A stretch of 64,000 bases of DNA. It comes from Vigna angularis (lineage: Eukaryota; Streptophyta; Magnoliopsida; Fabales; Fabaceae). The position numbers were made by a program, and so were the translations under genes. Below the pieces are notes generated by a model. The model saw only the letters and a program-made list of their open reading frames with translations. It was not told the DNA's origin and made no database searches. This document shows, one piece after another, positions 39,071 to 53,802 of this stretch (positions within the stretch are counted from its first letter, which is position 1; each line of letters starts with the position of its first letter). The DNA lies in NCBI RefSeq assembly GCF_016808095.1, contig NC_068975.1, positions 34,018,001 through 34,082,000 on the forward strand. Reading direction: 5' to 3'.

Positions 39071-42000
39071 CACTGCCAATAAAGCGGTGTGTCCATTAGC
39101 TAGGCATGCAAATAGGATTATATATATTTTCGAATTATTTTTAAATAATAAAATGTGGTCGTTGAATATTTTTGACTGCTTATTCATCTCAAAAGAAAAT
39201 AATAGTTGGATTCTTGCGGATTTTGAATTATGAGGGGACCAACAAAACCCGTTCCGTTGAAATTCCATTCCCTTGTTTGCTTTGAGTTCAACATTTTTCT
39301 TATACTCAATTTTCATAGTAGACTTCGTTTGCATTTCAAATTAATGTAAATATAATAAATAATCAATTCTTTATGATTAAATCATAGTGCAAAACTATTT
39401 AGTGTATAGCCATAAATATTATAACAATATCATACGTTACTGTTAAATATGTGAATCAAGGGTAAAATTATTCTAGTTTACTGTAATTAATATTTTAAAG
39501 TTTGAATTATGAGTACCGAAATATGTTAAATGTTAGAAAATAATCTTATCATTGATAATGATTCTACTTTACTTGAATAAAACTATTTTTAGAGAAACAT
39601 GTCATCGGTTAAAAAATAAAGAAAAGAAGAAAAATACTATACCTAGATGCCGCCTTAAAAAAGATTTAAAAAATGGGATCAGTTAGAATCGTGACATTAC
39701 CTAACATGCAGATAACTATTACTACAAAATAGTGAAGTTTGGGAAGAAATTGATTTCAAATCATAAATAGTATTAATGCATGTGTGCCCTCGAATCAAAG
39801 GATAAAGATAATTTTTTTTTATAATATTTTAATATTATATTATTGTGTAATTAATTTAAAATTATTTATAATTAATAATAATCATAAATATCAATATAAA
39901 TCAATTACAAAATGACACAAATAATTTAAAATATTATAAAAAAAATATTATCAAAAGTATTATTATTCCAAACAAAAAAGTGATGTAAGAAAAAGGATTA
40001 TCATGGATTTTGAATGCTCATAGTTGTTGTATGCCTTAACTCCCTGTCCAAACAATGCACACAGAAACCAACATGTCATAGCATGAAATGTCTTTAGTTG
40101 TTTTTTTCTCCTTGGCAAATTTCCATGAATGAATTATTGGTTGCTATCTTTCTGAAAACTATGCAAAGACTTTGCATTAACTGCACTTCATCACTACCCG
40201 TAACACAAAATAATTCAAAAATTAAGCAATTGCTTTTACAATATCAACTTTCAAAATGAATGAATTTAATTTGTTCTAGTGTCTTTTTACTATTTTTTGT
40301 ATCATTTGTTGTTATTTATATTTTATGATGTTAATTATTTATATTTTTATCCAACTATACTTTTTACGAGATAATTGGATATTTTGTAAAAAACAATTGT
40401 AAGAAAATATTGTATTATGGGAAAACACAAAAAACTGTTCCGTCTTTCTTTCTTATTAGAAAGAACAACAGATCTCCTTGTACCGTTATACGCATTGGAT
40501 ACTTTTTCTGCACATGTCATTTTGTCGCATTTCAACTCTTATAATATAAAAATACACATGGAATCGTTTTTATTTAAAGGTAAATTTCTTTTATTCTAAC
40601 GCACAGTTGTCAGTGTGAAGTGGATGTTAATATTATGAATAAACGTCAGATTAGGGGGGCTGTTTGGTTTTGAAGTCCCCGTCTCGAAATAACGTACAAT
40701 TTTAACACGTTACATCTATACTATTTTAGTAGTTGTCAAACATTCGTATAACATCGGACACGTACTGAGGAACATATTTGAAAATACTATACTTTAGGTA
40801 ATATTTTCTTTTTTATTTCAAAGAGGAACATCGTTTTTCTTTCTTCTCTATCCTTTAACATGGATAACTTACATGGATCTGAAACAATGCAGTGATTTTT
40901 CTAACAGTTAAGTTTAAAATTATATTAATTGAGGTTTGTGGAAAGATCATTAATAATTATCATCATTGACCCTAGATTATATGTTTTCAATGAATGAAGG
41001 GATGGAGCATAAAATAAGTTAGTATATAATACATATATGGAGTTGTTTTTCTTTAAAAAAAATTATAACCCAATGTTTCTATCTTCTTTTTTATGTATGC
41101 ATATATATACATGTTTTATGCTTTGTGAAACGTGGAGAAATACAATAAAAGAAATTGCATCTACTTTATTTAATTAACAAGTCTGTGGTAGAAAGTATAC
41201 CAAGTGTGTGGTAGAAATTATTTCAGTCTTATAGGGTCTTTTTTTTTTTTGTTAAATTCAATTGTGTTACTTTTGATAATTGTTTCTTTTTTTCACTTTT
41301 ATAATGGAACAACCAACTATTTTTTTTTTGGGTCTTAAAAGTACTTTTAGTATAAATGAACGATATTTAATTTTTACTTCAATTTAGTTATAAGTTAAGA
41401 TCTTGATGCGTATAATAAAAATTGACATTGATTTGAAAATCGAATTTGATTATCATCTTCAACTGTAAACATTTCGGAAATTCACAATGAAGAATTGCAA
41501 ATTAGATTAAATAAAAAATATACATCAATTAAATTGCATATTGTAAAGTGAATTCTAAATATACATGCCTACATTTAAAGAAAGTAATAAATTAAAATCA
41601 ATAAATATACAAGATTAATCAAAGCAATTCGAAAATTAAAAAATTGACCTTATTATTCATTTTAAATAATATCAAAGTTTATTTTAATTAATTTTGTTAC
41701 TTTTCAAATATTCTAATTAATGATTCTTTCCTGCTAATTAATATTAAGGGTAACAAAACAATCAATTTAGTAATCATTCATTTGATCTATTTGTAATTAA
41801 ATTCAATCCATGTATTACAAAGTATATAAAAAAGAATAAGACATATCAGATCAATTGATTCATGTAATTTCATTAATAATTAATGATCTGTTATTTCTTA
41901 AAACTCAATACACCATCCCTTAAATACATTACTGGTCAAAACTAACTCAACCAATCTTTTTACAATTGTTTTTTCTTGATTTGTTAACAATTTTCTTAAA

Positions 42001-45000
42001 ACACGTTTTTAAATATGTTTTAAAAAAATTATTTTAGAAAAAAAATTAAATTAAATATAGTTTTGTTAAATATTATTTTCGTGATTGATTAGAAATCAAA
42101 TCAATGTATGATCGAAAAGTTATTAATGAATGGATTGAAATGGATTTTTATTAAATGAATTTTATAGGATGATACTTTTAATTACATTTTTAATTAATCG
42201 AAATGGGTTAATATCTTTGTCTTATTATAATTTAAGATAATAAAAAAAATATTCATTCAAGCATTAGGTAATTTGACAAACTTTTTCTTATAAATTAGAT
42301 ATTTTCTTAAGAAATTTACCGCTTGTAAGATTGTATATAAAATAAATATAAAATTTATTTTTCTCATAATTACATCCTAACGACATTTATTAGAATATTA
42401 AGTTAAACTTAAAGCTTATTTTTATTATAAATTATTTTTTTATACAATTAAATTATGTCAAAATTATCAAATTTATCTTTCTTTTTCTCTTCATCAAGTT
42501 ATTTAAATCTTTCTTTTATTTTCCTTTTTCTCTTTTATCATATTTGTCGAAAGAACTGTTTAAGATATCTCTTATCCTTCTGAATTTCCCTTGAATTGCC
42601 TCCTCTTTCATTTTTCAGATGAACATGGCACATGGCTAAGTTGATGATGGGTTGTAGAAGTGTGAAATCTTATCATAGGTGTGGACATTTTGAAAAAATT
42701 AAGAAACTTTCAGTACAAATCTTCTCCGTGAAAGAAAATCCTCATAGGTCACCCTCAGTTTCAGTCGCATTTTATTACAGTGATGTTCATTTATACCAAT
42801 TCAGCTCTTTTCCTTTTACGTCCTCTCAAAACTAAATCACCAAATATAAATAAGGCATGACTGTGTTGTTGTTATACATGTTAGAATTTTTGTGGTCCAA
42901 GAAGTTCTTTCTCATAAAATATTTTTTAAAACATAAACGACCCAATTTAACGTTTTCCAGAATAGAATAACTGGGAAATAACTTGGATTCTGAGTGGCTT
43001 CGAAAAATATTTGATTGTACACGCACTTGTCAACAACACCGTCCATCAATTGTCATTCAACGAATTGATGGTGGTAGTGGTGGCTGGTGTTTCTGAAGGA
43101 GCATGATTGTCAGCATGCTAAAAAACAAAATAGGTTAATTGGTTAATTATTAACAAAAATTGTGTCACTAATAATTCTAACATCGTTAATGTATACGAAA
43201 ATTAATGTGAAATACAATAAGATAACTTTAATTTCGTGTATTGTTCACATAATTCCGATCTTCTAATGTTTAATTGTTCTATTTTTAATGTTATTTTAAG
43301 ATGGGTCTTCATATTCTTTTTAAATCTATATTTTAATCAACCCATTAACTTAATTTGACAGAAATTTATAACTTCTTATGACACTATTAGTATTCATGGA
43401 GAATATTTATATTTTAATTTAGTTTTAACACATTCAACTTGTCATGTGTTAGTTTATATACTGAAGTATCTTTTCTTAAACAATATTAATATTGTCGTGA
43501 ATATTATTTGACTGTTAGATAAATTAGCAATAATATTTATATGTTTTTAAAGTTTCAATGTAGAAATTTAATTAGCAACTACTTAATAAATTGTAATAGT
43601 CTGTGATCTTTTAAAATAGATCAATATGCTTTGCCAAATGATACAGTAAAAATATTTCTTTTATTAATATTTCAATTATTAAGAACGTGAAGACATTACG
43701 TGTAAGTTATGCATGAAACATTTACATTGAATAATAAGTAAAATACTCTCTTATTATTTTTCTTGAGATTTTTACAAGTTTATTTTCTAATATGATATTA
43801 AAATTTATTATGTTCTAATTTATTAATTTATTTAGTTGAAGTGGGACTGTTTATATTTAGTCATGCATTTCAAATTTGACATATCTGACAAATTAATATA
43901 ATTGATATTATCTTTAATTTAATTTTGCGAGAAAATAAATTTGTAGATTTTATTTTATATATTATTTAATTATTATTTTATATAATAGTGCAAGAAAGTT
44001 TTATTACACCGGTTAAAAGATATTTTTTATAATGATTTTTAAAATGATATAGAAAGTAAAAATAATAATCGATATAAATAATGTCTTTTTCTATATGCAT
44101 GTATCATTTCATTTTTCATCTTATTTTTTTGTTGATAATTTAAGTGTGAGTCAAAATCCCACCTTGGATAGAAATGATAAAGTATAACACTATAAAAAGA
44201 TGAAAGATCCATTAACTCATTGTCTTAAGGCTTTCGATAAAGAATTATGTTAATTTCTTATATGGTTAAGCTTAGATCTCATTGGTGTTTGTATCTTTCT
44301 GGTCAATTAATTCAAGTGACGAGATGAAACCTTATTTTTTATGTTTTGAAATTATTATTTGATTTTGGTGGATGTTTTTAATCCACAAGATTGATGTGGT
44401 ACGGAATGAAGACCTCCCCCACATAAACATAATAGTTGCATGTAAACAAAATATATACACATTATATCCCCACTAGAGCTATACGTGTATTCAAGAGAAA
44501 CAAACTAAAAGTATTCACACAAGGTACGGTGATATGGTAGATGACCTTACCTTTCTTATTTTCTGTAAATAAACAAAACATAAAAGTGAAATTTGACATA
44601 ATTTTCCGTTGATCACAGTATAAACATTTAAATGAAAGTCTCAAAAGCCTGGTACGCTATAATTTATTGATAACAATTGGAGGTTTATGGCCTAACAAGT
44701 TTGGGTTGGAGGTGTGTAATAAATATGAATTGTCTGAACAAAAACGACATCCGAAGTGAGACATAGGACTTTCTCATTTATGGGTGGACTTATGTGACAT
44801 GTGGCCGCAAGTGGAAGATGGTACGATGGGAGAAGTGTTATATTAAAAACTCCAATTTTCAAAGAACAAAGGAACGGAATGGATCTCAGTGAGTTTTGAA
44901 CAAACAGGGTTCCCTTTGGATTCTCAAATTGTTGCTGTGTTATGGACCACATTCCTGAACTTCACTCTGACCGAACCCACATGACTTTTAATGTCCACGG

Positions 45001-48000
45001 CACCCTTACTACCAATTGAACACAACACATTAAGTGTGACATGATGTTTAAGAGAATAATGTTTATTCAAGAGATTGCAAGATTGTCTTCAAGTGTTTCA
45101 TCTTTCTTTGTGGTCCACTTCAAACTGCCACTGCATTGTAATATATTCGCAGTGAAAATTCTGGACTTGGAATCAAACACAAAACTAATTTCTTCATCGA
45201 CATCGACTACTTCAACAAATATACGGGACCACTTTAATTTAACCAAATAACGCTGATAGTAATAAATCACTTAAAATTTAAACCTTCAAAAACTCTAACT
45301 TATGTCCATTTTTCTGTGGGGTTGATGCAGCTCCATATATATAAGTGTTGCTTTCAATTTTTCTTTCATCAGAATCGCACGCCTACGCGCCTGCATCCCT
45401 ATGTTAACCTAATTATTTTTCAATTTCAAGAAGAACAACAAATTTAAACAATTAGAATAAAAAATGAAAATGTGAAACCTAATTATTGTTATAAAAGGAA
45501 ACTATATAGGTTTCCTTAGAAATAATTAAGATCTTTAATTTTTGTTGTTGTTGTGTAAGTTTGTGGTCTTGTGTTTGAGAATAAACAATATCTCTTTTGT
45601 ATATAAATCTTGATCCAATAAAAGTAAATTTTTAATACGGACTCAATTCAACGTATACAAATTTATAAAATTTTTTAACTTAAAACGCAATCAAACTGTT
45701 TTATTTTTTATTTTTTATATGGAAATGTAATGACAATGCAAAGTCAAAATCATATCATATCAATCTATTGCTAAATCAAATAACACATAAATCAGTTGAA
45801 AAATATAAAACAATTAGATACACAAAATAATGAAAAATTATAATAAAAATTTAATTAAAAATATATAAATTTATGAGATACTTAAGTAAAAATAATAATT
45901 TACCAAAACTTATGAATCAATTTTTTAAAATTAATTGTTAATAAGATTAATAGATAAATTTTTTTATCCATATTCTATATCCAAATCGCGAGTCACGTAC
46001 GTAGGGAACCTCGTTCAACCATTTTAAATCTTACAATATTTTTATTGTTTATGCATGGCTACGACACAATATTCTTCAAATATTTATTCTTCCACTTCAT
46101 TGTTCTTCTTGCTTCACGCACAAACAAAGGAAGAAACCAACTCAAGCAGAATATCTATTTTTTTTTTTTAGATTTGGATCAATATTATACTACATAAAAA
46201 AAAAATCCTCCTAATATTTTTTCTACAAATTATATTGTGACTAGGTTTGAAAATTTACATTGATTAACGATCTTTGTCATAAGAAATAGGTAGTTAAGGT
46301 ACACATTTTTTTATTAAGTAACCGTTCAATAGTAGTTCAAACATTGAAAGTAATTTACTTTTTTCTTAGTAATCTTAGAATGTCAGAAAGGTCCTTTTAC
46401 GAAAAAAAAAAGCACAAATCAGATGTTTTTCCAGATATGTTTTCATTCCTTAGGAACACCTGTCACAGTTGGGTCTGCATTGATTCTTCACAGAAGCAAA
46501 ATCATGTTCATCACCTGATTTTTAGCAAAGAACCGCAGTTACATCCACCTCAGAGTTTCACCATTAATGGTAACAGAGAGCCACCGTCGACGTACGTCTT
46601 CCCATACCCTCTACAAACTAAACATCACGAGCTAACCTCTGTACATAGTCATCACGAGCAAACGCCAACATGCTCGTTTATTTCTCAAACCCAAAGCTAT
46701 ATCTCAAATGAAGAAATATAAACAATAAAATAATATCATTATATAAATAAAAGTAAATAGGGAAGAAAAATTAACTTCGTTCATTCGTCGATATGTGTGT
46801 TAGAATAAATCAACCTTTAAATGAATTTCATTACTTTAAAATATTTATATTAATTTTGACTTGCACGTTGAGTTCACTCAACGATATAGAAATAATGCAG
46901 CCATCACTTGTGCTAAATTACAAATTAGACAAATCAAAATTCAATCAAGAATATCGTAGTTTATTCATTTAAGTTTTAACATTTTATGAGAGCTTTTGCT
47001 TATTAAGTTTTTTCCATTTTTTTTTTCTTTTTTCCATTTACAAGTACGCTTTTAAATATATTAGGTGTCAATGGTGTGATATGATAGAGACTAGTCCAGA
47101 AACTAATAAATCATGCTTAACCTATATACAGTTAAACACCGAAATTCTTGATCATGCCAAAGACATTTTGTTGGTACTTAATTCAATATATTTAAATTAA
47201 ATATATTCTTTTTTTCTGTTCCAAAACAACCTTTTATATTGAAGTTTATTTCAGATAACTATCATTTAAGAAAAGTAATAAATCACTATTTAAATTTTCC
47301 AACATTAATGAAAAACGTCATATGTTCTAATATATATAAAGTATTTGATAACAACAATTCACAATAATAATTCCTGTAATAATGTACACAAACTGGAATC
47401 TAATTCTGATGTTTTCCAATAATAATGACTGGCCATTTAATTTATAAAAAATAAATGCAATATCTCAAATGCATGCATGTAATAATATGTACATAGGAGA
47501 GTTTCACCAACATAATTCATCCAAAATCAGACCCAGGCAAGGTAAGTTTTGTGAAGATTACTTCATAATTTGATGTTTTCCATTCTCATTCAAAATTTTA
47601 ATTGGGTTTCTGATAGAGTAGTACATTGGACTGTTAGTTTTTGTAAAATACATGAGTCTTGAATTTGGTAATAAAGAAACGTTTTCACCAACCCTAAACT
47701 AGAATTTGAAGTGTGGAGAGCATAATCCAGGCGTGGTATAATTTACTAAGATGATGACCTAAATCTGAGGCAGACATGTAGGAGATACTTAGGACCATCC
47801 TCAAAATGCCGTCCACACGTTAATGCATATGCTACTTTAAGAGGCTGTATATATCATCAACCTTTCTCTGCAAAACACATTAAAGTGTTTTGGTGACCAC
47901 CGGTGCGGTGTAACATGTGAGCAACACCGTGAGATATTGATGAGTAGTTAATAGAGTTACGAATGGTGAGGTGTTATAGTTGAAAATGACAGTGCCACAA

Positions 48001-50861
48001 ATGGTGATAGAGTTGACATGCATCTCTTCACATGTGAATGGAAAGTAGTTGAAAGAGATTTTTATTCAACTTTTTCATGGGATGCTTTAGCTTCCAGAGA
48101 CGAATTCAATGTCTCACCGTTGATCGATGCCAGATTTCTAGACCTGTAATTCTCCAAAATTCACTCATAATTCCAGAATTTCGATGAACCCTAGTTTGTT
48201 GTCTTGTGCCGTTACGATGGGATGGGAGCCATAGATTTGGGTTTTAGGAGTATTTAAAGAAAAACAAAAAGGCAATCAATGCTATTGTTCAAAGAATCCA
48301 GAATAGTGCTCCAACCTTTAATTAGCAAAGAAAACAATATGTATGATTCATGTGGATGTATATACCTCTTTTATACGTATGTCACAACTTTAAATAATAA
48401 AATATATTATTAGTGTAAAAAAATTATATTATACATTAATAAAAAATGTTAACTTTATTTATATATATATACATATATTTAAACCAATAAATTAATATAT
48501 TATAGAAATTACGAAAAGTAATTTTAATAAAATTCTGTAACAAATATAGATATGTTACTTGTTCTAAATCATGGGATTTGAATCTTAAAATGTATGCACT
48601 AACTAAATCTAAATCTAAATCTTAGATTTGGTCAAACTTCATTATAAATTTAACCTAAAAAAATTGGTAGAATTTATGTTTAGTCTTCTGTCTGAGGATT
48701 GACTTTTTAACCTAACTTGTTTTAGTGGTTAAATGATTTGACTTTAGCGTAATAAATGAAATATATATCAGATTGGACTTTTAATTTTAAATATGAATTA
48801 AATTTGGACATTTTCAGCCCGTCTCAGCTTAGCTCACACCCTTCACCTTGTCTTAGATGTTCAAATTGAATCTAGTTTATACATACATATACATATATAT
48901 ATATATATCAACATTGATCGACCAAGCCAGTTAAATTGTTCAATGAAATGTAGCGTTTGAATTTTGAAGATGAATTAAATCTAAGTCCATTTAGCTAGAT
49001 TCGATCATTCTCAAGTTGCGCTTAACACAACACTTTATAAAATTAAGATTCTGTCAGGCTTAATTTTCGTTTTAGTGTAATCTAAAATGAATTTAGATTT
49101 TTGGACTTTATATTGACCTTAACATTGAGCATGTGGCTTGTCCAACTCGAAGAAGTTAGATGAAATATAAAATTTCATTTTTAAATGTTAAACACAAATT
49201 AAAACTGTAGTTTTAATTAAGAAATAAGGGTCAAAATTTTGTTACACCAAAATTGTCTTTATCCCAATCCAATTTGGTACTATATTTTACTTTAAGAAAT
49301 AAAGGTTTCTTAGTGTGATGCAAGGTGGAAATCATTACCCATAATCGTAGAAGAATCTGAAATTGACTACTACATCAACTTTATAAAGGCCAAATCACCA
49401 AATCGCTTAATTTATACTAACCTGTTGAAAATGAACCGAATGAAAAGAAGTGCTTGATTAAACAAAAGAACACCCCACATTTTAATAAAATTAATATAGG
49501 CTTTTACTCTGGAAGAAACGACAAAAGATAATTAGCACACCTTTATAACTAATATTAAAGGGGCTAATATAAAGTGACCAAGCCGTCCTAGAGAAGAAGT
49601 TGATAAAATATAGGAAGCATCCACGTGTGATTATAATGAATTAGGATTAGTATCTTTTATGTTAGACCTATAGCAAGAATTAAAAAATAAAGACCACCTA
49701 TAGAGACAAGACCATCCAACACCAACATTTAGCTAGCTAGCTTCGCAGTTTGGTTGAATAGCATTGTTGTCGTTAACAACACTAACGCAAGTTTTGGAAC
49801 TGAATATGAGTGTAGTTGATGATTAATTAAGCCTTTTCATATTGATGGTGGAGAGAATCATTTTGAGTCATTGGGAAGGAACCTTAGTGTCTAGTTCCGG
49901 AGAAACATCGGTGTAGTTTTTTGTTTCGTTATGTGTAATCTCATCACTTTAAAACCTTTTTCTGTGATGCAATCTTAATAAATTCTAATTTTGAGAAAAG
50001 AGGTTTTAGTTTGCACAGGATTTCGATGGGAAATAGGTAGGTGCTGGCTGGTTATACCACTCATGCATACGTTTCTTTGCGGCGGAATCAAAACTTGTTT
50101 CTTTTCACGTTTTCTCACACAGTTACATAATCAAAAACTAGAACCTATAGCCTCTTCTCAGTACTGTTAAAAAATTCATCAAATAAGCTAACTAAGCATT
50201 TTCGGTAGAAATTATGTGTAACACTTGCTTAAAAATAACATATTATTTTAATATATATGAACTGTTTAAAATTAAAAAAAAATTATAGATTAAAAAGAGC
50301 TGAAATCAAAGAGTGACAAAAAAGTGTGTGCGTGATCACAGAGAAGTAGACCTAAGTACCCAGCAATTTTAACTTGGGATGATGGGCAATATGCTTCAAC
50401 AAGGAAAAGTAAAGGAAAATAAAGTAAAATAAAAAAAAGGTAGCCGTAGAGATCTTAATACCACAAGGTCACTTTCCAATCAAATAAAAAGTGTCAAGTT
50501 GATAAAAATAATCATATATAAAGGATTTAATACTTAAAGCAGGTTTTGAATATTCTTTTACCAAATCAAGTGCAAACACTTCTTTCTACGTGCCAGCTTT
50601 TTAGTGTGGAGAATAAAGATGATAATGGGCGAGATTTTGTATAAATATAAAATGCGTTTGTTTTTATATTTATTTGTTTCACTTCTTGCTCATTAATCAT
50701 TTCTATTGCAAGTTGATTATATTTTTTTTCACCTGAGTATATGAATCCTTGTGCGTTTTATAATTGTAGGCCCAAAAGAAGGCAGGCCGAGCAACTCAGA
50801 AGCCCAAATAAGAAGGAATGTAATTGAAGAAAAAACATTTAAGGTAAAAATACTTTTAATA
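39071..50861. other. Gene-poor intergenic region of about 11.8 kb
   Basis: I find no supported gene. The sequence is AT-rich (about 70% or more by eye), with short frames that lack motifs. Some moderately GC-richer islands exist (about 42600-43100, 44690-45240, 46400-46720, 47600-48250) and might be old exons or transposon parts, but none can be assigned. A TATA-like element (CCATATATATAAGTG, about 45332) stands ahead of a stretch with no good frame. Confidence 0.5.
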
Positions 50862-50935
50862 TGGCCCATGCAGGTCTCGAACCTGCGACCTTCGCGTTAT
50901 TAGCACGACGCTCTAACCAACTGAGCTAATAGGCC
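50862..50935 (-). tRNA. tRNA-Ile (anticodon AAU)
   Basis: 74 nt on the minus strand, beginning GGCCTATTAGCTCAGTTGG. The acceptor stem GGCCTAT pairs with ATGGGCC (one G-U), with discriminator A. The anticodon stem TCGTG/CGCGA encloses loop CTAATAA, giving AAU, read as inosine-modified Ile. A-box and B-box (GGTTCGAGACC) are intact. There is no intron and the 3' CCA is not encoded, as in nuclear genes. A T-run follows on the minus strand. Confidence 0.97.
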
Positions 50936-52289
50936 ATTTGATAATAAAAATCAGTATAATATAAATAATAACTAAAATAAGAAAGTAGTGTTACAAATAT
51001 TATTAAACACCCATGCATGTGAAACATGACTCTTGCCCACGCCCACCTTTTATAGTTTGACGAAGAATTTTCACATGCTTGTTGTGCAAGCGAACTACAG
51101 TGTTCTCCGTTCTCAAGATATTTGCAAGAACAAGTTGCGTGCGTGTTGCATGGACACGTGGTAGAATCATCAGTTTGCAGAAATAAATAATGTTGAATGA
51201 AATTGGAGTGGATATCTAAATATAAATTAGATTTAGTGTCACTATACTAAACTAAATCCACAACTACAATGTTTTAGACGGAGTGTAATGTCTATTTTAT
51301 TTTGTATGGTTAATTTAGAGTAACTTGATATTTCCCTACATTTCATTTCTTTTATTTTTATTTTTCAATAAATCACATTGCAGCTAAAAATCAAAAGTGT
51401 TTTTTTATAATATGAAAGTGGTAATGAATCTCGTTAATGCTTTAAATATGTGAGAATAATGTTCTAGATTATAATTAGCTACAACAAATATTGTTCCCAC
51501 ATCAAGTCTTTTAGTGGAACAAAATTTTTTTATTCAGAGTTAAGGGAATATTCATTTTCATAGACAATATCAACATTTTATTGTTAATTTTAATTACCAT
51601 ATTCGATGTGTTATCTATTTTAAAGTTTGGAATTTTTTTTCTTTAAAGATGGTTTGGAGAAATGAAAAAAAAAATTTAAATTGATCTTCACTTTTTCTGA
51701 ATAATATGAGATTATTGGATACCGAGTATTAGTGTAAAAGAAGACTTATTTATAGCCTATACTTCGTAAGATTTATTATGATTTTATAAGAAAATTATGA
51801 TGAAAACTGTATGGTGTGTTTTGGATGAAAACATTGACAGACAGTAGGGAGACAAATTGATTTTTGTGTTGATGGTTTTCAAATGATCGGTGGTTTGTGG
51901 AGCCCTTGTGTTGGTTCTGTAGGGGCAAAATTACAGTAGCAATTCGTGGCTGGTTACGTTGATATCATTATTTCAAATGTATAGACAAACGTGGACGAGA
52001 CTAAGTTTCCAAGGTCCATGTCCCAAACTTTGAAAACTTTAAAATACTAGTGATCTAATTTTTCAATTTCATTATCACTAAAAACACTTTTAAAAATGAA
52101 TGTAACTGCATTAATGGTGACGGTTTCATCGATTTATATAAGTTCAACACAGCATCCTAATGCTTTTTTCTCTACTATAATTCATTTTCATAGCCAAAAG
52201 AATGACGTGCACAATAGGTACTTGCTCTCTGTTCTTGGCCTCTGTTTCGTTCTCTCTCTCAATTGATTGTGCTTAGTCTCTTGAAACAA
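50936..52289. other. Intergenic region, nothing assigned
   Basis: No gene, tRNA or recognisable transposon end is seen. The sequence is AT-rich throughout. Confidence 0.4.
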
Positions 52290-53150
52290 CGAAGGTGGAT
52301 CAGGTTGAATTGAAAATTACTTCCTATATGGTAAAATATCTGAAGTCGAGCGATTGTCAACAATAAATCAAATGATTGACTAAACGATCACCTTTATCTC
52401 GACAGTTAGCAATAATAAACAGGTCAGGTATTAACGAGTAGTCAAACGATGGCTTCCGAACGATCGTCAACTCCCTAGACGAAACGATCGCTTCCGAACG
52501 ATCGTCAACTCCCTAGACGAAACGATCGCTATATCGTAAAAGATAATGTCAGCGAGAAAAATCGTCATGCCATACGCTCGTCAATACCGCCCTTAGTATC
52601 GATCGTCTTACTAGCGATCGTTTTAATAGCGATCGACCTTTACTTAAATCAAGCAACCAGCATGGGCCAAATTAACCCAGTTAAGCTAAGAGTCAACAGA
52701 CGCTCGGTCAGCTTTATTCAGACCGGGTCAATTAACCCGGATAAACTAAGGAAGAAGCGGTTACAAATGTATAACCATGAAAGCGCAAGATACGGAACTA
52801 ACCAACCAAATATGAAAGACAAGGATCACGATCAGGTGACTGGATTATCCAACTAACCGGATTTTTAGGTAAACGGTTCATCTTACTTCTAAGTTAAATA
52901 CGAAAAACCTAAAGAAAACAGGTACGTTTTGATTAAGGAGAGAAAAGATTAATTTTAATTATTGAACTAAAAGGTTCGGGATCCCCTTTTTCTGACTTGA
53001 GCGTCGGAGTGCCTTTGCAGGTACCCACTCCATTCTCTCTAAAGAACTCTATGCAGTTAGAAGATATAAGAATAACTACACTGTAAAAAGGTGAAGACGT
53101 CGTTGATCAGGTTAGCATCTCGGTCCCCACAACTATATCGAAACACTTTC
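52290..53150 (+). mobile_element. Relic of an LTR-retrotransposon-like sequence
   Basis: GC-richer than its surroundings, with many CGATCG/AACGATCG motifs, a 38-bp tandem duplication, and near 52995 the segment GACTTGAGCGTCGGAGTG followed by TTTGCAGG. That segment is common near the R/U5 part of legume Gypsy-type LTRs. The same segment occurs inverted near 62695. No gag/pol frame is present and I cannot define TG...CA ends. This is a solo or truncated fragment. Confidence 0.5.
52453..52528. repeat. 38-bp direct tandem repeat, two copies
   Basis: Two adjacent identical 38-bp units (52453-52490 and 52491-52528), each starting CTTCCGAACGATCGTCAACT and ending GAAACGATCG. Confidence 0.93.
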
Positions 53151-53571
53151 TAATGGGAGTCTTATGTTGTAGGAAGCGCATGGTTGTTAGTGAGGAAGAG
53201 AAGAAAATACGAAATGATAGAAGAAACCAAAAGGAATCCAATTTTCTGTGTCCGACTCGTTCAAAACATGGATATAGTTTATTTAAGACTTTGAAAAATG
53301 CATTGAAAGGGACCGAAAAATGGAAATCAAGCACGAACCTTCTTGATTCCAAAAAGAATGCACATTGTTTGCTGTGGAAATAAACTTGATTGACGATTTT
53401 GTACTGGGGTTAAATATTTTATTCAAGCTGGTCACCTTAGTTCGAAAAAGACATTTTCTCTGTAGATAAGAAAAAATATGAATAGTACAAAACTGCTTAG
53501 CATAAGTCAATGAATAACTGTAGCTCACGTTTACCATTGAAACGTGAAGCTCACCAATCAAAACCCATTTT

Positions 53572-53802
53572 TTATTCATGCTTTATACTAAAGCAATATT
53601 GCCAATATGAAAAGAAACTTGTAACATCACAAACTGCAATAGCCAATGACACTACAAGACGGTGATCCCCATCTAACTTGACGAAATGCAACAAATACAA
53701 CCCATCTTTGACGCGTTTTTCTCTGGCATTTTTTAGTTTTGACATGCCGAAGTGGAAGAATACTGTGTAAACTATAATAGTAGAACCAAATCCAAAGCCC
53801 AT
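53572..53802 (-). CDS. Possible small hypothetical protein
   Basis: 76-residue frame with an ATG in a good plant context (GAAGAATGGGC) and a protein-like composition: MGFGFGSTIIVYTVFFHFGM suggests an N-terminal membrane segment, followed by a basic SKLKNAREKRVKDG and a second hydrophobic stretch (HRLVVSLAIAVCDVTSFF). I do not recognise a family. It may be the first exon of a longer gene or a fossil. No TATA box or downstream exon could be fixed. Confidence 0.3.
   Translation of the reverse strand: MGFGFGSTIIVYTVFFHFGMSKLKNAREKRVKDGLYLLHFVKLDGDHRLVVSLAIAVCDVTSFFSYWQYCFSIKHE

Noticed and set aside
44692..44952. 86-residue minus-strand frame
   Set aside because: Composition is mixed, with no family and no promoter. 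Not enough to call a gene.
46344..46721. 125-residue plus-strand frame
   Set aside because: No domain, signal or conserved pattern recognised, and no TATA box or splice context. Kept only as a GC island in the gene-poor region.
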